Positions 8,020 to 15,916 of a stretch of 37,859 nt of DNA are shown piece by piece; positions within the stretch are counted from its first letter, which is position 1; each line of letters begins with the position of its first letter. The position numbers and the translations under genes were made by a program. Location: the NCBI GenBank assembly GCA_937892105.1, contig CALAUZ010000299.1, forward strand, positions 1 to 37,859, given 5' to 3'. This DNA is from an uncultured Fretibacterium sp. Its GTDB lineage: Bacteria > Synergistota > Synergistia > Synergistales > Aminobacteriaceae. The notes under the pieces were generated by a model. That model was not told where the DNA came from, did not search any database, and saw only the letters and a list, made by a program, of their open reading frames with translations.

Positions 8020-9246
8020 ATGCCGATACTCTCTGCCCTGTCCACAATCCTTAAAGACACCGAAGCAGTTTTCACTAATGCAGGATACTCGTCCTTCAAA
8101 ATTGAAGCTCATGTAGTATGTGCAACAGTCCTTATCATATTGTTGCACCAGCAGCAAAATTCCTCAGACCAGACTGAAGCCCGCGTAGTATGGAGCCGCC
8201 TCCTCTTTGTCCAGATACTATACTGCATAGCCGGAATAATCCGTGTGCTTGTTGACGTGAACATAATCCCGAAAAATTATGCCTCACAGTACTTTGCCGC
8301 CGCATTGTCTTTCGGGCTTTTCGGCGCAATGTGCTGGCTCGTCTTCATGTACACGGAAATCTACCAGAACTCCGAAATCATGAAGTCAAAGCGTTTCAGG
8401 TTCATTGCCGCAATTCCGTTTGTCCTCAACATTCTAATACTCGCTGTTTCAGGGTTCTTTCCGGGACTTTTTGCTGACTTTGCAGGGAGAACATACTCAA
8501 AGTGTACGCTTTATCCTCTTGTTACGATGATAAATTTTGCCTATCCTGTAGCCGCTGTTTTCTTTTCCGTGAGAAGGCGAAAAAAAATGAACCGTTACGA
8601 GCGCGAAACAGTTCCGGCAATGGCTACGTATCCTGCGTTTTTCATGATAAGCGGCCCTCTTCAGGATATTAACTGGCGAGTTCCTTTCCTGTGCTACATG
8701 ATAGTTATCTCTGACATATTCGTATACATGTCATATGCTGACAGTCTCGTATCTATTGACCCGCTCACTAAAATTCCGAACAGGAACGCTCTCATGCAAA
8801 AACTTTCCGAACGTTTCAAAGTCGGGGATCATGACATACTCCACATATTTGCGGTTGATGTTGAGGCATTAGGGAGGATAAATTCAAACTACGGTAGAAG
8901 TGAGGGCGACAGGGTGCTAATCCTCATTGCCTGTGCGCTTAGGAAGTTCAGCCGTGATGAGCACAAATGCGATATGTTCAGGTATTACGGTGATGAGTTC
9001 ATACTTGTTGCAGATATACAGAACGAGGAGGAACGTGAAATTTTCACCGAGCGTATACGAAACTATGTCAGCAATGCCGCAATGGCCGTGAAACTCCCCT
9101 ATCACGTCAAAATCGCAATAGGCTGGGCGAAATATGAACCTTACAGCAAGACTGAGACTATCTCAGGGCTTATTGATGAGGCTGACCGTGTAATGAACGA
9201 GGTGAAGGAGCAGAGGAGTTTCCAGACGATTTGGCACAATGTGTAG
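8020..9246 (+). CDS. Membrane-anchored GGDEF-domain protein with variant active site
   Basis: The 408-residue protein has an N-terminal half of six or so hydrophobic segments (about residues 30-240), then 'DPLTKIPNRNALMQKL' and a GGDEF domain ending in 'IAIGWAKY'. Diguanylate cyclases make c-di-GMP from two GTP using the GG[D/E]EF loop. Here the loop reads RYYGDEF, so the first Gly is Tyr while the metal-binding Asp-Glu pair is kept. No RxxD inhibitory site is seen at the usual place. YGDEF variants occur in gut Firmicutes-type GGDEF proteins; activity is uncertain. The topology suggests a membrane sensor signalling to the cytoplasm. No EAL or HD-GYP gene is nearby. The ribosome site GAAGG (8004-8008) lies about 11 nt before the ATG. 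Confidence 0.85.
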   Translation: MPILSALSTILKDTEAVFTNAGYSSFKIEAHVVCATVLIILLHQQQNSSDQTEARVVWSRLLFVQILYCIAGIIRVLVDVNIIPKNYASQYFAAALSFGLFGAMCWLVFMYTEIYQNSEIMKSKRFRFIAAIPFVLNILILAVSGFFPGLFADFAGRTYSKCTLYPLVTMINFAYPVAAVFFSVRRRKKMNRYERETVPAMATYPAFFMISGPLQDINWRVPFLCYMIVISDIFVYMSYADSLVSIDPLTKIPNRNALMQKLSERFKVGDHDILHIFAVDVEALGRINSNYGRSEGDRVLILIACALRKFSRDEHKCDMFRYYGDEFILVADIQNEEEREIFTERIRNYVSNAAMAVKLPYHVKIAIGWAKYEPYSKTETISGLIDEADRVMNEVKEQRSFQTIWHNV

Positions 9247-9325
9247 AGAGCAAAAAAAGTTCTCTCAGTGATGATACTTGAAGGGTAAATTTGAGGAAGC
9301 ACGCCTGCGAAACAATTACAATGTG

Positions 9326-9760
9326 TTACTTCTTGCTAATGAATGTTAATGCTCCCAAGACAGTGAGCCAAATAATTTCTGCCCCTGCCTCATACCCTCC
9401 GCTTGATGAACTTGTGCCTTGCGTTCCTGTATTAGTGGTATCAGGAGTATCACCATTCCGTTCGATTTTGTCTAACGTGTCGAAGACATGTAGTGCTCCT
9501 CCTAAAGTCCCTGGCACATTTAATAGTACGTCATAGCCAATAACGTAAATGGGGTGTCCATACGGGTAAAGTTCCCTGCAGCCACTTTCTATAAACCAGT
9601 AAATGTTATAATAATTTTTAAGGACAGTAAATGGAGAGTCGGATATTTCGCCAATTAACGTACCCATGTAAATCACAGCGTTACGAGGTGATAGATACGC
9701 ATAATTGTTTCTTGCTGTCCTTGATTCAAGACACCCCGCTATTACTCAGCAAAAATACAT
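9326..9760 (-). pseudogene. Decayed small lipoprotein gene, TGA in the signal peptide
   Basis: On the minus strand a frame without a usable start reads VIAGCLESRTARNNYAYLSP, then PRNAVIYMGTLIGE, and ends at 9326. A GTG start at 9676 would give 116 residues but has no ribosome site. IAGC is a good lipobox. Going upstream, the frame meets TGA (9746-9748) and then ATG 9760 (MYFC-stop-VIAGC), so the signal peptide is lost. 'YPYGHPIYVIGYDVLLNVPG' followed by 'TLGGALHVFDTL' weakly recalls YceK/YidQ-type envelope lipoproteins. A Gly/Ser/Thr linker and a C-terminal hydrophobic segment (AEIIWLTVLGALTFISKK) complete it. It lies in AT-rich sequence near a tRNA remnant. A short real gene remains possible. 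Confidence 0.35.
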
Positions 9761-9973
9761 GGTATGTTTATGTCCGTTCGTTCATCAAAAATTTTCGCGC
9801 GAATACCCCTGGCTTTAGCTATGTGAAGGAAGCTCATATTCTTTTTTCATAATAATTTCTCGCTAAAATACCTATTTTTTCAGTGATAGATTAGTACGTT
9901 GCATGTTCATGTGGCTTAGTATTCTTTGACGACACTATCTAGTTAATTTCTGTAGGTTGCTGAATTTTAGTGG

Positions 9974-10029
9974 CCTACTTAGGATCTGGTGGAGAAATCC
10001 GTAGGGGTTCAAGTCCCCTCCTCCGCACC
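9974..10029 (+). pseudogene. 3' half of a tRNA-Leu (UAG anticodon), 5' half missing
   Basis: From the anticodon loop onward the sequence matches a bacterial tRNA-Leu: loop CTTAGGA (anticodon TAG), 3' anticodon strand TCTGG, long variable arm TGGAGAAATCCGT, T-arm AGGGG-TTCAAGT-CCCCT and 3' acceptor CCTCCGC-A. The 5' acceptor (expected GCGGAGG), D-arm and most of the 5' anticodon strand are absent. Upstream sequence is AT-rich and unrelated; only GCC of the anticodon stem remains. CCA is not encoded in full (CCG follows). Partial tRNA 3' ends starting near the anticodon loop are typical attachment-site duplicates of integrative elements, so this may mark an old island boundary. Confidence 0.7.
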
Positions 10030-10040
10030 GTATTTTCCCT

Positions 10041-10069
10041 TAGTTGTATTTTTAATATTCTGTTATAAT
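10041..10069 (+). promoter_or_regulatory. Promoter of the first ketose/polyol operon
   Basis: TATAAT at 10064-10069 is a perfect -10 box; TAGTTG at 10041-10046 at a 17-nt spacing is a weak -35 box. It lies 78 nt before the first operon gene and just after the tRNA-Leu remnant, leaving a roughly 70-nt leader in which I see no strong structure. Confidence 0.5.
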
Positions 10070-10146
10070 ACTCTTCATAATTTCCTATATTTACAACTCA
10101 GTCTTACAGAGATTAATACGCATACAGAAAGGCGGATTGTTCGGGT

Positions 10147-11028
10147 ATGAAATTCGGCTGTAATTATTCGTTCTGGCAAAATACTTGGGACTTCACTATC
10201 CCTCAGTATCTCGAAATGACAGAGAGATTTTCACACATAGGCTTTGATGTCCTCGAAATCAGCGCAGACCATCTATACCACATGTCAGACTCCGACATCG
10301 CAGCACTGAAAGCACAGGGCGAAAAGTGCAACATTCTCTTCTCCGTAAACTCAGGCCCAGCTAAAGAATATGACCTCGCTTCACCCGATGAGGCTGTGAG
10401 AAAGAACGGCATAGCATACTTCAGCAAGATATTTGCCAACATGGACAAGCTGAATACCCGCATACTTATCGGCGCAATATATTCATTCTGGCCTACAGAT
10501 TTCGTCGGCTCTGACAAAAAGCCCGAATACTGGGAGCGCAGCATTGAGAGCCTGAAAGTTGTCGGCGATGACGCGGCAAAGTACGGGATAACTATAGCCC
10601 TTGAAGTCCTGAACCGCAACGAGAGCTTCATACTTAATGACTGCAACGAGGCAAAAGAGTTCTGCAAGCGCATAGGCAGGGACAACGTAAAAATATTGCT
10701 TGACACTTACCACATGAACATCGAGGAAGATAACATGTTCGACGCAATAAGAAGCGCAGGAAGCCAGCTCGCTCATGTCCACGTCGGCGAAAGCAACAGA
10801 AAACTTCCAGGAATGAGCAATAGTATAGACTGGAAGGAGTTTGGAAAGGCTCTCAGGGATATAAATTATCAGGGCTATGTCGTAATGGAACCGTTCATGC
10901 TTGCAGGCGGAGAAGTCGGAAGGGATTGCAGAGTATTCCGTGATTTGAGCAATGGTGCAAGCCCAGAGAAAATGACCGAGTACATCACTAACTCGCTTCA
11001 GTATCTCAGAAAGTGCTGCTTAGGCTAA
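10147..11028 (+). CDS. Ketose 3-epimerase of the D-tagatose/D-psicose 3-epimerase family
   Basis: The 293-residue TIM-barrel protein (AP endonuclease 2-like fold) probably epimerises a ketohexose at C-3 (D-tagatose/D-sorbose or D-fructose/D-psicose). The metal-binding residues of this family fall at the expected places: Glu153 in ALEVLNRNE, Asp186 in LLDTYHMNIEE, His212 in AHVHVGESNR and Glu248 in VVMEPF. These agree within one or two positions with the known D-tagatose 3-epimerase numbering (Glu152, Asp185, His211, Glu246). VLNR and DTYHMN are subgroup signatures. It is the first gene of the operon, 13 nt before the kinase gene. Presence next to a tagatose-kinase-like gene and GatZY supports a ketohexose substrate. 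Which sugar is preferred cannot be read from sequence. Confidence 0.85.
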   Translation: MKFGCNYSFWQNTWDFTIPQYLEMTERFSHIGFDVLEISADHLYHMSDSDIAALKAQGEKCNILFSVNSGPAKEYDLASPDEAVRKNGIAYFSKIFANMDKLNTRILIGAIYSFWPTDFVGSDKKPEYWERSIESLKVVGDDAAKYGITIALEVLNRNESFILNDCNEAKEFCKRIGRDNVKILLDTYHMNIEEDNMFDAIRSAGSQLAHVHVGESNRKLPGMSNSIDWKEFGKALRDINYQGYVVMEPFMLAGGEVGRDCRVFRDLSNGASPEKMTEYITNSLQYLRKCCLG

Positions 11029-11041
11029 GGGAGCATAAATT

Positions 11042-11983
11042 ATGGCTGAAATAGTTATAATGGGCGAACTTCTCGTTGAGATAATGAGGCCAAAGGAAGA
11101 TATACCGCTTTACCAGTCCGATTACTTCAGAGGGCCATTCCCCAGCGGTGCGCCAGGAATATTCATCAGTACTGCGGCAAGACTTGGACATTCCACAGCA
11201 ATAATCAGCGGCGTCGGCAATGACGATTTCGGCGAGAACATCATGCGCAGACTCAAACATGACGGCGTTGATGTCAGCAGGGTAATAATTCCGGAGGACG
11301 GTCATACGGGTATAGCGTTCGTTACGTACTTTGCAGACGGTGAGAGGAAATTCCTTTTCTACATGGATAACTCGCCGTGCATAAAGGCAAAAGCTCCGGA
11401 GAGTATGTCGGGCTTTGAGGATACTAAGTACATGCATATAATGGGCTGTTCTCTGATGGCTGACGTGAATTTCGCTAAGGAAATCATGAAGTTTATGAAT
11501 ATGCTCAAATCTCACGGCGTTAAAATCAGCTTTGACCCTAATGTAAGGCTTGAAATGCTGAAGGATAGAGCTGTCCTCGATATGCTTCAGGAAGTATTCA
11601 AAAATTCTTCAATACTTATGCCTGGCGTGTCCGAGCTGAAGATGTTTACGGGCAAGGAGGACATTAACGAGGCAATAAAGGCAGTGTTCGAGAACCCAAG
11701 CCTTGAGATTCTCGTCCTCAAGAATGGCTCAAAGGGCTCACAGATATATACGCGCAAGGGGCTCGAAGTCGAACAGCCAATATATAAAGTGGTTCAGGAA
11801 GATGCTACGGGTGCAGGAGACAGCTATGACGCTGCGTTCATTTGCGGTCTTGCTGAGGGGAAGAGCCTCGCTGATGCCGCGAAAATGGGAGCTGCTGCCG
11901 GTGCCCTTAATGCCGCTGCTTTCGGGCCGATGGAAGGGAAAATATCACCTGAGACAATCAGGGAAATTATAGAGAGGGGATAA
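11042..11983 (+). CDS. PfkB-family sugar kinase, probable tagatose kinase
   Basis: A 313-residue ribokinase-fold kinase that transfers phosphate from ATP to a sugar hydroxyl. The N-terminal GELLVEIMRP and FRGPFPSGAPGIF give the substrate-site strands. The C-terminal EDATGAGDSYDAAF (residues 253-266) is the PfkB signature 2, with Asp260 as catalytic base and GAG as anion hole. The 'MRPKEDIPLY ... FRGPFPSGAPGIF' pattern is, as I recall it, typical of proteins annotated as tagatose kinase rather than KDG kinase or fructokinase. A ketose 3-epimerase upstream and tagatose-bisphosphate aldolase downstream fit this. If tagatose 6-phosphate is made, a further phosphorylation at C-1 by another enzyme is needed before aldol cleavage. 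Confidence 0.8.
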   Translation: MAEIVIMGELLVEIMRPKEDIPLYQSDYFRGPFPSGAPGIFISTAARLGHSTAIISGVGNDDFGENIMRRLKHDGVDVSRVIIPEDGHTGIAFVTYFADGERKFLFYMDNSPCIKAKAPESMSGFEDTKYMHIMGCSLMADVNFAKEIMKFMNMLKSHGVKISFDPNVRLEMLKDRAVLDMLQEVFKNSSILMPGVSELKMFTGKEDINEAIKAVFENPSLEILVLKNGSKGSQIYTRKGLEVEQPIYKVVQEDATGAGDSYDAAFICGLAEGKSLADAAKMGAAAGALNAAAFGPMEGKISPETIREIIERG

Positions 11984-11991
11984 CGCCCCCT

Positions 11992-13488
11992 ATGAGTGAG
12001 ACATACAAACTTGAACTTAAAGGTATATGCAAGTCGTTTCCTGGCGTTAAGGCACTCGACAATGTGAATATTGCGCTGCGAAAGGGAACAGTTCATGCAA
12101 TTATGGGTGAGAACGGCGCGGGAAAGTCCACGCTGATGAAGATAATCAACGGTCTCTACAAGAGAGACAGCGGTACAGTACTTCTTGACGGAAAGGAAGT
12201 TGTTTTCTCCGGCCCTATGGAGTCTCAGGCAGCAGGTATAGCTATGATATATCAGGAGCTGAATTACTTTGCCGAGCTTACTGTCGCGGAGAACATCTTC
12301 ATGAAGCGTCAGCCCGTGAAACATGGCCTAGTCGATTGGCGGAAAATGTACGATGAAGCCGGTAAAATCCTGAATGCCAACAAAATGGACGACATAGACC
12401 CCCACACTAAACTGAAAGACCTTCCCATTGCGGCAATACAAATGCTCGAAATCGTCAAGGCTGTGGCGTTCAAAGCGCAGGTTATCATCATGGACGAGCC
12501 TACATCATCAATTTCGGACCGTGAAGTAGCATTCCTTTTCGACACAATAAGAAGGCTCAAGAAGGACGGTATCAGCTTCCTTTACATCAGCCACAAGATA
12601 GATGAGATATTCCAGATAGCAGACGACATAACGATAATACGCGACGGTCAGACCATAACAAGCGGCCCTGTATCGGACTTCACTGAAGACAAGATTATCG
12701 CTCACATGGTGGGACGCGAAATAGGCAATATATATCCCAAAGTCCACGTTGATGCGGGAGACATAGCGTTTGAGTGCCGTAACCTTTGCACTGAGGGAAT
12801 GTTCGAGGATATATCGTTCCATGTAAGGAAGGGCGAGATTGTAGGCATGGAAGGTCTTGTAGGTGCAGGACGCAGTGAAGTATGCCGCGCAATTTTCGGC
12901 CTTGATCCTCTGGAGAAGGGCGAAATATTCATCGCGGGCAGAAAGTATGACCCTAAGGACGTTACTCACGGAATACAGGAAGGTATACTTATGGTAACGG
13001 AAGACAGAAAGAAAGAGGGCATATTTGGTGTCAGGCCATGCCGCGAGAACATAACAGTTACAAGCCACAGGGTCAGGCCGGGCTGGTTCATGAACCTGAA
13101 ACGCGAACGAGAAGAAGCTGTGGAGATGTCAAAGCGTCTTAACGTAAGGTTTGCAGGGATTGAGACACCTATACAGTCTCTTTCGGGCGGAAATCAGCAG
13201 AAGGTAATACTTGCCCGATGGCTGATGATTGCCAGCAAGCTGTTGATACTTGATGAGCCTACGCGCGGAATTGATGTCGGTGCAAAACTGGAAATATATA
13301 ACATAATGACGGATCTGGTAAAGCAGGGTTATGCAATACTAATGATTTCATCGGAACTGCCTGAACTTTTGGGAATGTGCGACCGCCTTTATGTGATGAG
13401 TCAGGGACGAATGGCAGGAGAGCTTAAACGCGATGAGTTCTCGCAGGATAGAATTATGCAAATGGCTGTGAGCAGTCTGGACAAATAA
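11992..13488 (+). CDS. Sugar ABC transporter ATP-binding protein (RbsA-type), first system
   Basis: A 498-residue fused double ATPase that powers ribose-type (CUT2) sugar import at the inner membrane. N-terminal half: Walker A GENGAGKST (residues 39-47) and Walker B VIIMDEPTSS. C-terminal half: the loop GLVGAGRSE, where the Walker A lysine is replaced by Arg as usual in RbsA-like proteins, signature LSGGNQQKV and LLILDEPTRGIDVGAK. The length is normal. It begins 8 nt after the kinase stop with no strong ribosome site, which suggests translational coupling. It works with the permease (13508) and binding protein (14541). Confidence 0.93.
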   Translation: MSETYKLELKGICKSFPGVKALDNVNIALRKGTVHAIMGENGAGKSTLMKIINGLYKRDSGTVLLDGKEVVFSGPMESQAAGIAMIYQELNYFAELTVAENIFMKRQPVKHGLVDWRKMYDEAGKILNANKMDDIDPHTKLKDLPIAAIQMLEIVKAVAFKAQVIIMDEPTSSISDREVAFLFDTIRRLKKDGISFLYISHKIDEIFQIADDITIIRDGQTITSGPVSDFTEDKIIAHMVGREIGNIYPKVHVDAGDIAFECRNLCTEGMFEDISFHVRKGEIVGMEGLVGAGRSEVCRAIFGLDPLEKGEIFIAGRKYDPKDVTHGIQEGILMVTEDRKKEGIFGVRPCRENITVTSHRVRPGWFMNLKREREEAVEMSKRLNVRFAGIETPIQSLSGGNQQKVILARWLMIASKLLILDEPTRGIDVGAKLEIYNIMTDLVKQGYAILMISSELPELLGMCDRLYVMSQGRMAGELKRDEFSQDRIMQMAVSSLDK

Positions 13489-13507
13489 ATTCACTTGGAG
13501 GCCGCAA

Positions 13508-14479
13508 ATGGAATCAACAAAAAGTATTAACTGGCGCAACTATTCACTCATCATCATATTATTCGCTATGATGGTAGGGTGTTCCCTTCTCTCTCCTAAC
13601 TTTCTCAGTTCACGAAACATATCCAACATATTGAAACAGGTCAGCATAGTAACTATATGTGCTTTTGCTCAGGGAATGATAATCATAAGCGGAGGCATTG
13701 ACCTTTCAATAGGCTATCTCGCAGGAATGTCGGGAAGTTTCGCATGTGCCGCGTACATTGCAACCGGAAACCTTCTCGTTGCGTTCGTGTTCGGTATGTT
13801 ACTTGGCGCGGTTGTCGGAGGGATTAACGGGCTTTTCGTTGCACACTTCAAGCTGCCGCCATTCATTGTTACGCTGGCAATGCAGACAGTGTGTTTCGGG
13901 GCAATAAATCTTTACACTAAGGGACAAAATATCTACAAGATAGGCAAGTTTAACGTTCTTGGACAGGGTACGTTGTTTGGCTTTCTGCCCGTAACGGTGG
14001 CGTTCATGCTTGTTATGCTGCTGATTACGCACATACTCCTGAAGTACTCAAAGTTTGGGCGTTACCTTTATGCCATCGGCGGAAACTCTGAGGCTGCAAA
14101 CGCGGCAGGTATTCAGGTGGAAAAAGTGAAGTGGGCAATCTACATCATCTCAGGAATTTTCGCGGCTGTTGCAGGAATGGTCATGATGGGGCGTCTCAAC
14201 GCTGGAATGCCCGGCGAGGGACGCGGCTTCGAGACTGACGCAATAACTGCAACGGTAATCGGCGGAACCAGTTTTGCGGGAGGAGCCGGCTCTGCGTTCG
14301 GAACGTTCATAGGATCTGTGATTATAGGTGTTCTAAGCAACATAATGAACCTTGTAGGCGTTGACTCTTATGTCCAGATGATAGTGAAGGGATTAATAAT
14401 CGTTCTTGCTGTTCTCGCTGACAGCCTTTCCAAACAGCAAAGGACAGGTGTAAGAATAATGCAGGTCAAGAAGCAGTAA
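13508..14479 (+). CDS. Sugar ABC transporter permease (RbsC-type), first system
   Basis: A 323-residue integral membrane protein with eight or more hydrophobic segments and the family blocks GGIDLSIGYLAGMSG, GGINGLFVAHFKLPPFIVTL, YAIGGNSEAANAAGI (coupling loop) and ATVIGGTSFAGGAGS. It forms the channel for a ribose-type importer with the preceding ATPase. The ribosome site TTGGAGG ends 6 nt before ATG 13508. A bulged hairpin follows directly and separates it from the binding-protein gene, which needs higher expression. Confidence 0.93.
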   Translation: MESTKSINWRNYSLIIILFAMMVGCSLLSPNFLSSRNISNILKQVSIVTICAFAQGMIIISGGIDLSIGYLAGMSGSFACAAYIATGNLLVAFVFGMLLGAVVGGINGLFVAHFKLPPFIVTLAMQTVCFGAINLYTKGQNIYKIGKFNVLGQGTLFGFLPVTVAFMLVMLLITHILLKYSKFGRYLYAIGGNSEAANAAGIQVEKVKWAIYIISGIFAAVAGMVMMGRLNAGMPGEGRGFETDAITATVIGGTSFAGGAGSAFGTFIGSVIIGVLSNIMNLVGVDSYVQMIVKGLIIVLAVLADSLSKQQRTGVRIMQVKKQ

Positions 14480-14508
14480 ATCACTCTCCGTAAAAGCCGG
14501 AGATGATG
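14480..14508 (+). promoter_or_regulatory. Intercistronic hairpin between permease and binding protein
   Basis: ATCACTCTCCG pairs with CGGAGATGAT as a 10-bp stem with one bulged C. There is no T-run, so it more likely stabilises or processes mRNA than terminates transcription. This would fit stronger expression of the downstream binding-protein gene. Confidence 0.5.
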
Positions 14509-14540
14509 AATAAATATATTTAAGGGGGAAAAGTTTTATC

Positions 14541-15506
14541 ATGAGCAAAAAGTTAGTTGCATTGCTGTTGAGCGTAGTGTTGGTTTGCGGTGTCCTTGCA
14601 GGTTCGGGGCTTGCGGCGGACAAGAAATTCAAGGTCGCGTTCCTTCCCACAGATATGTCGATGACATTCGCGTCATGGCTTGCCGATGAACTCAATAAGG
14701 CATTCGCGGCATATCCCGATATGGAGCTGACCACGATTGACAGCAAGAACGTCCTCAATGACCAGATTTCCAACATGGAAAACTGCATGACACAGGGCTA
14801 TGATTACGTCATTCTGCTTCCGATTGACCCCGAAGCTGAAGATCCATATGTCGAGGGCTACATTAACGAAGGTACTCCCTTCATGATGATTAACCTTGAC
14901 GACCTGAAAGTCGAGAAGGCTTCAAGCGTAATCGCAAATCCCTATGACTTGGGGACAGTTGTATCACAGTACGCAAAGACGCTGCTGAAGGACGATGCTA
15001 AAGTCGTAGTGCTTTTAGGGCCTTCCGGAAACACTGACTCAATCGAGAGAAGACATGCATATCAGGACGTAATTTTCAGCAAGACGAACGTCAAGATACT
15101 TGAAGAGCAGATCGGCGACTGGGAGAAGTCAAAGGGTCTTAACTTCATGAACGACTGGCTTCAGAAGTACGGCAACGAGGGAATTGACGCTGTACTTTCC
15201 ATGAATGACGCAATGGCAATCGGAGCATTCGAGGCAGCAAAAGACGCGGGCGCAAAGAATATCCTTTTCTTCGGCGTTGACGGACTTGCAGACGCGGCAC
15301 TCTCAATCACTGAAGGCGGACTTACAGCTTCAGCACTTCAGGACGCTAAGGTAATGGCAGAAGAGGCAGCCAGAGTTGTACATGACGTTCTTACGAAGAA
15401 GAACACTGCGGGTTTCGAGAAGGTACAGATACCCGTAACGCTCATCACTAAGGACAATGCACCCGAATTTGTGGAGAGATATACAAAGAACGGAATGCTG
15501 AAGTAA
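14541..15506 (+). CDS. Periplasmic sugar-binding protein, first ABC system
   Basis: A 321-residue protein with signal peptide (MSKKLVALLLSVVLVCGVLA, cleavage near GLAA-D) and a type I periplasmic binding fold (Peripla_BP_4). The N-lobe is KFKVAFLPTDMSM, 'QGYDYVILLPIDPEAEDPYV' is the hinge-linked ligand region, then VVVLLGPSGNTDSIERRHAY, IDAVLSMNDAMAIGAFEAAK and ILFFGVDGLADA. It captures the sugar or polyol and delivers it to the 11992/13508 transporter. The ribosome site AAGGGGG (14522-14528) precedes the ATG by 12 nt. No lipobox is present. The ligand is unknown; neighbours suggest a polyol or ketose. It is the last gene before an inserted element. Confidence 0.9.
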   Translation: MSKKLVALLLSVVLVCGVLAGSGLAADKKFKVAFLPTDMSMTFASWLADELNKAFAAYPDMELTTIDSKNVLNDQISNMENCMTQGYDYVILLPIDPEAEDPYVEGYINEGTPFMMINLDDLKVEKASSVIANPYDLGTVVSQYAKTLLKDDAKVVVLLGPSGNTDSIERRHAYQDVIFSKTNVKILEEQIGDWEKSKGLNFMNDWLQKYGNEGIDAVLSMNDAMAIGAFEAAKDAGAKNILFFGVDGLADAALSITEGGLTASALQDAKVMAEEAARVVHDVLTKKNTAGFEKVQIPVTLITKDNAPEFVERYTKNGMLK

Positions 15507-15524
15507 TCGGGAGGCTTAACAACA

Positions 15525-15903
15525 GTTAGGAAAAACTTATAAAACAGTTATAAAGCATTAGGAAATTTATAATTTTATGAAGGGAGGAAAAACCGCTTAC
15601 AGGAAATTTAGTAAATTAGCTTTTATTTCTAAATTAACTCATGGAATATAATTTCTCTCATTGGTGAGCCTTTGAGAACTGGACATTGTCCGTTGGGCGA
15701 AGAAAAGAGAAAAAAGTTAAAGGTTTCGTCTGTAAAATGTGCAACCATCAATGAGCAAGGAAATTATGTACCGATACGTTAGTCGGGAATTGAAGCCTTC
15801 GGAGCGTTACACCAAACGTTAGTAGCATTAGCGAAAGCGGACGCGTGGAACAAGGAAGGGAACATAAAAGTTAATTTATAACTTTTTATAAGTTTTCTGT
15901 AAC
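15525..15903 (+). mobile_element. Non-autonomous IS200/IS605-like element inserted between ribosome site and start codon
   Basis: The 410-nt spacer holds an insertion-like block. Its left end (15531-15554: ACTTATAA-AACAG-TTATAAA core) and right end (15875-15897: TTTATAACTTTTTATAAG core) are near-perfect inverted copies of each other over about 23-30 nt. Because both contain TTATAA twice, each can also fold alone into a small hairpin, as IS200/IS605 ends do. Inside is the degraded tail of a tnpB gene. Left of the block is GGGAGG (15509-15514), right of it only 13 nt remain before the GTG start of the dehydrogenase. Exact ends and target duplication are not certain. Confidence 0.55.
15668..15881 (+). 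pseudogene. Degraded tnpB C-terminus (Zn-ribbon and tail)
   Basis: One frame from 15668 reads ...LSVGRRKEKKVKG-FVCKMCNHQ and ends in TGA. FVCKMCNHQ looks like the second half of the TnpB/OrfB zinc ribbon. Further on, in another frame, SGIEAFGALHQTLVALAKAD followed by AWNKEGNIKVNL runs to TAA at 15879, in the position and style of the variable TnpB tail that follows an '[I/T]EACG' motif. The first CxxC pair, the helix between and the whole N-terminal RuvC region are missing, so it cannot encode a nuclease. The assignment is by motif only. Confidence 0.5.
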
Positions 15904-15916
15904 GGCATAAACACAA

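Noticed and set aside
15525..15903. Possible riboswitch or group II intron fragment in the 410-nt spacer
   Set aside because: The short frame remnants resemble tnpB and the block is bounded by repeats; no intron 5' end plus domain V pairing or known aptamer could be recognised.
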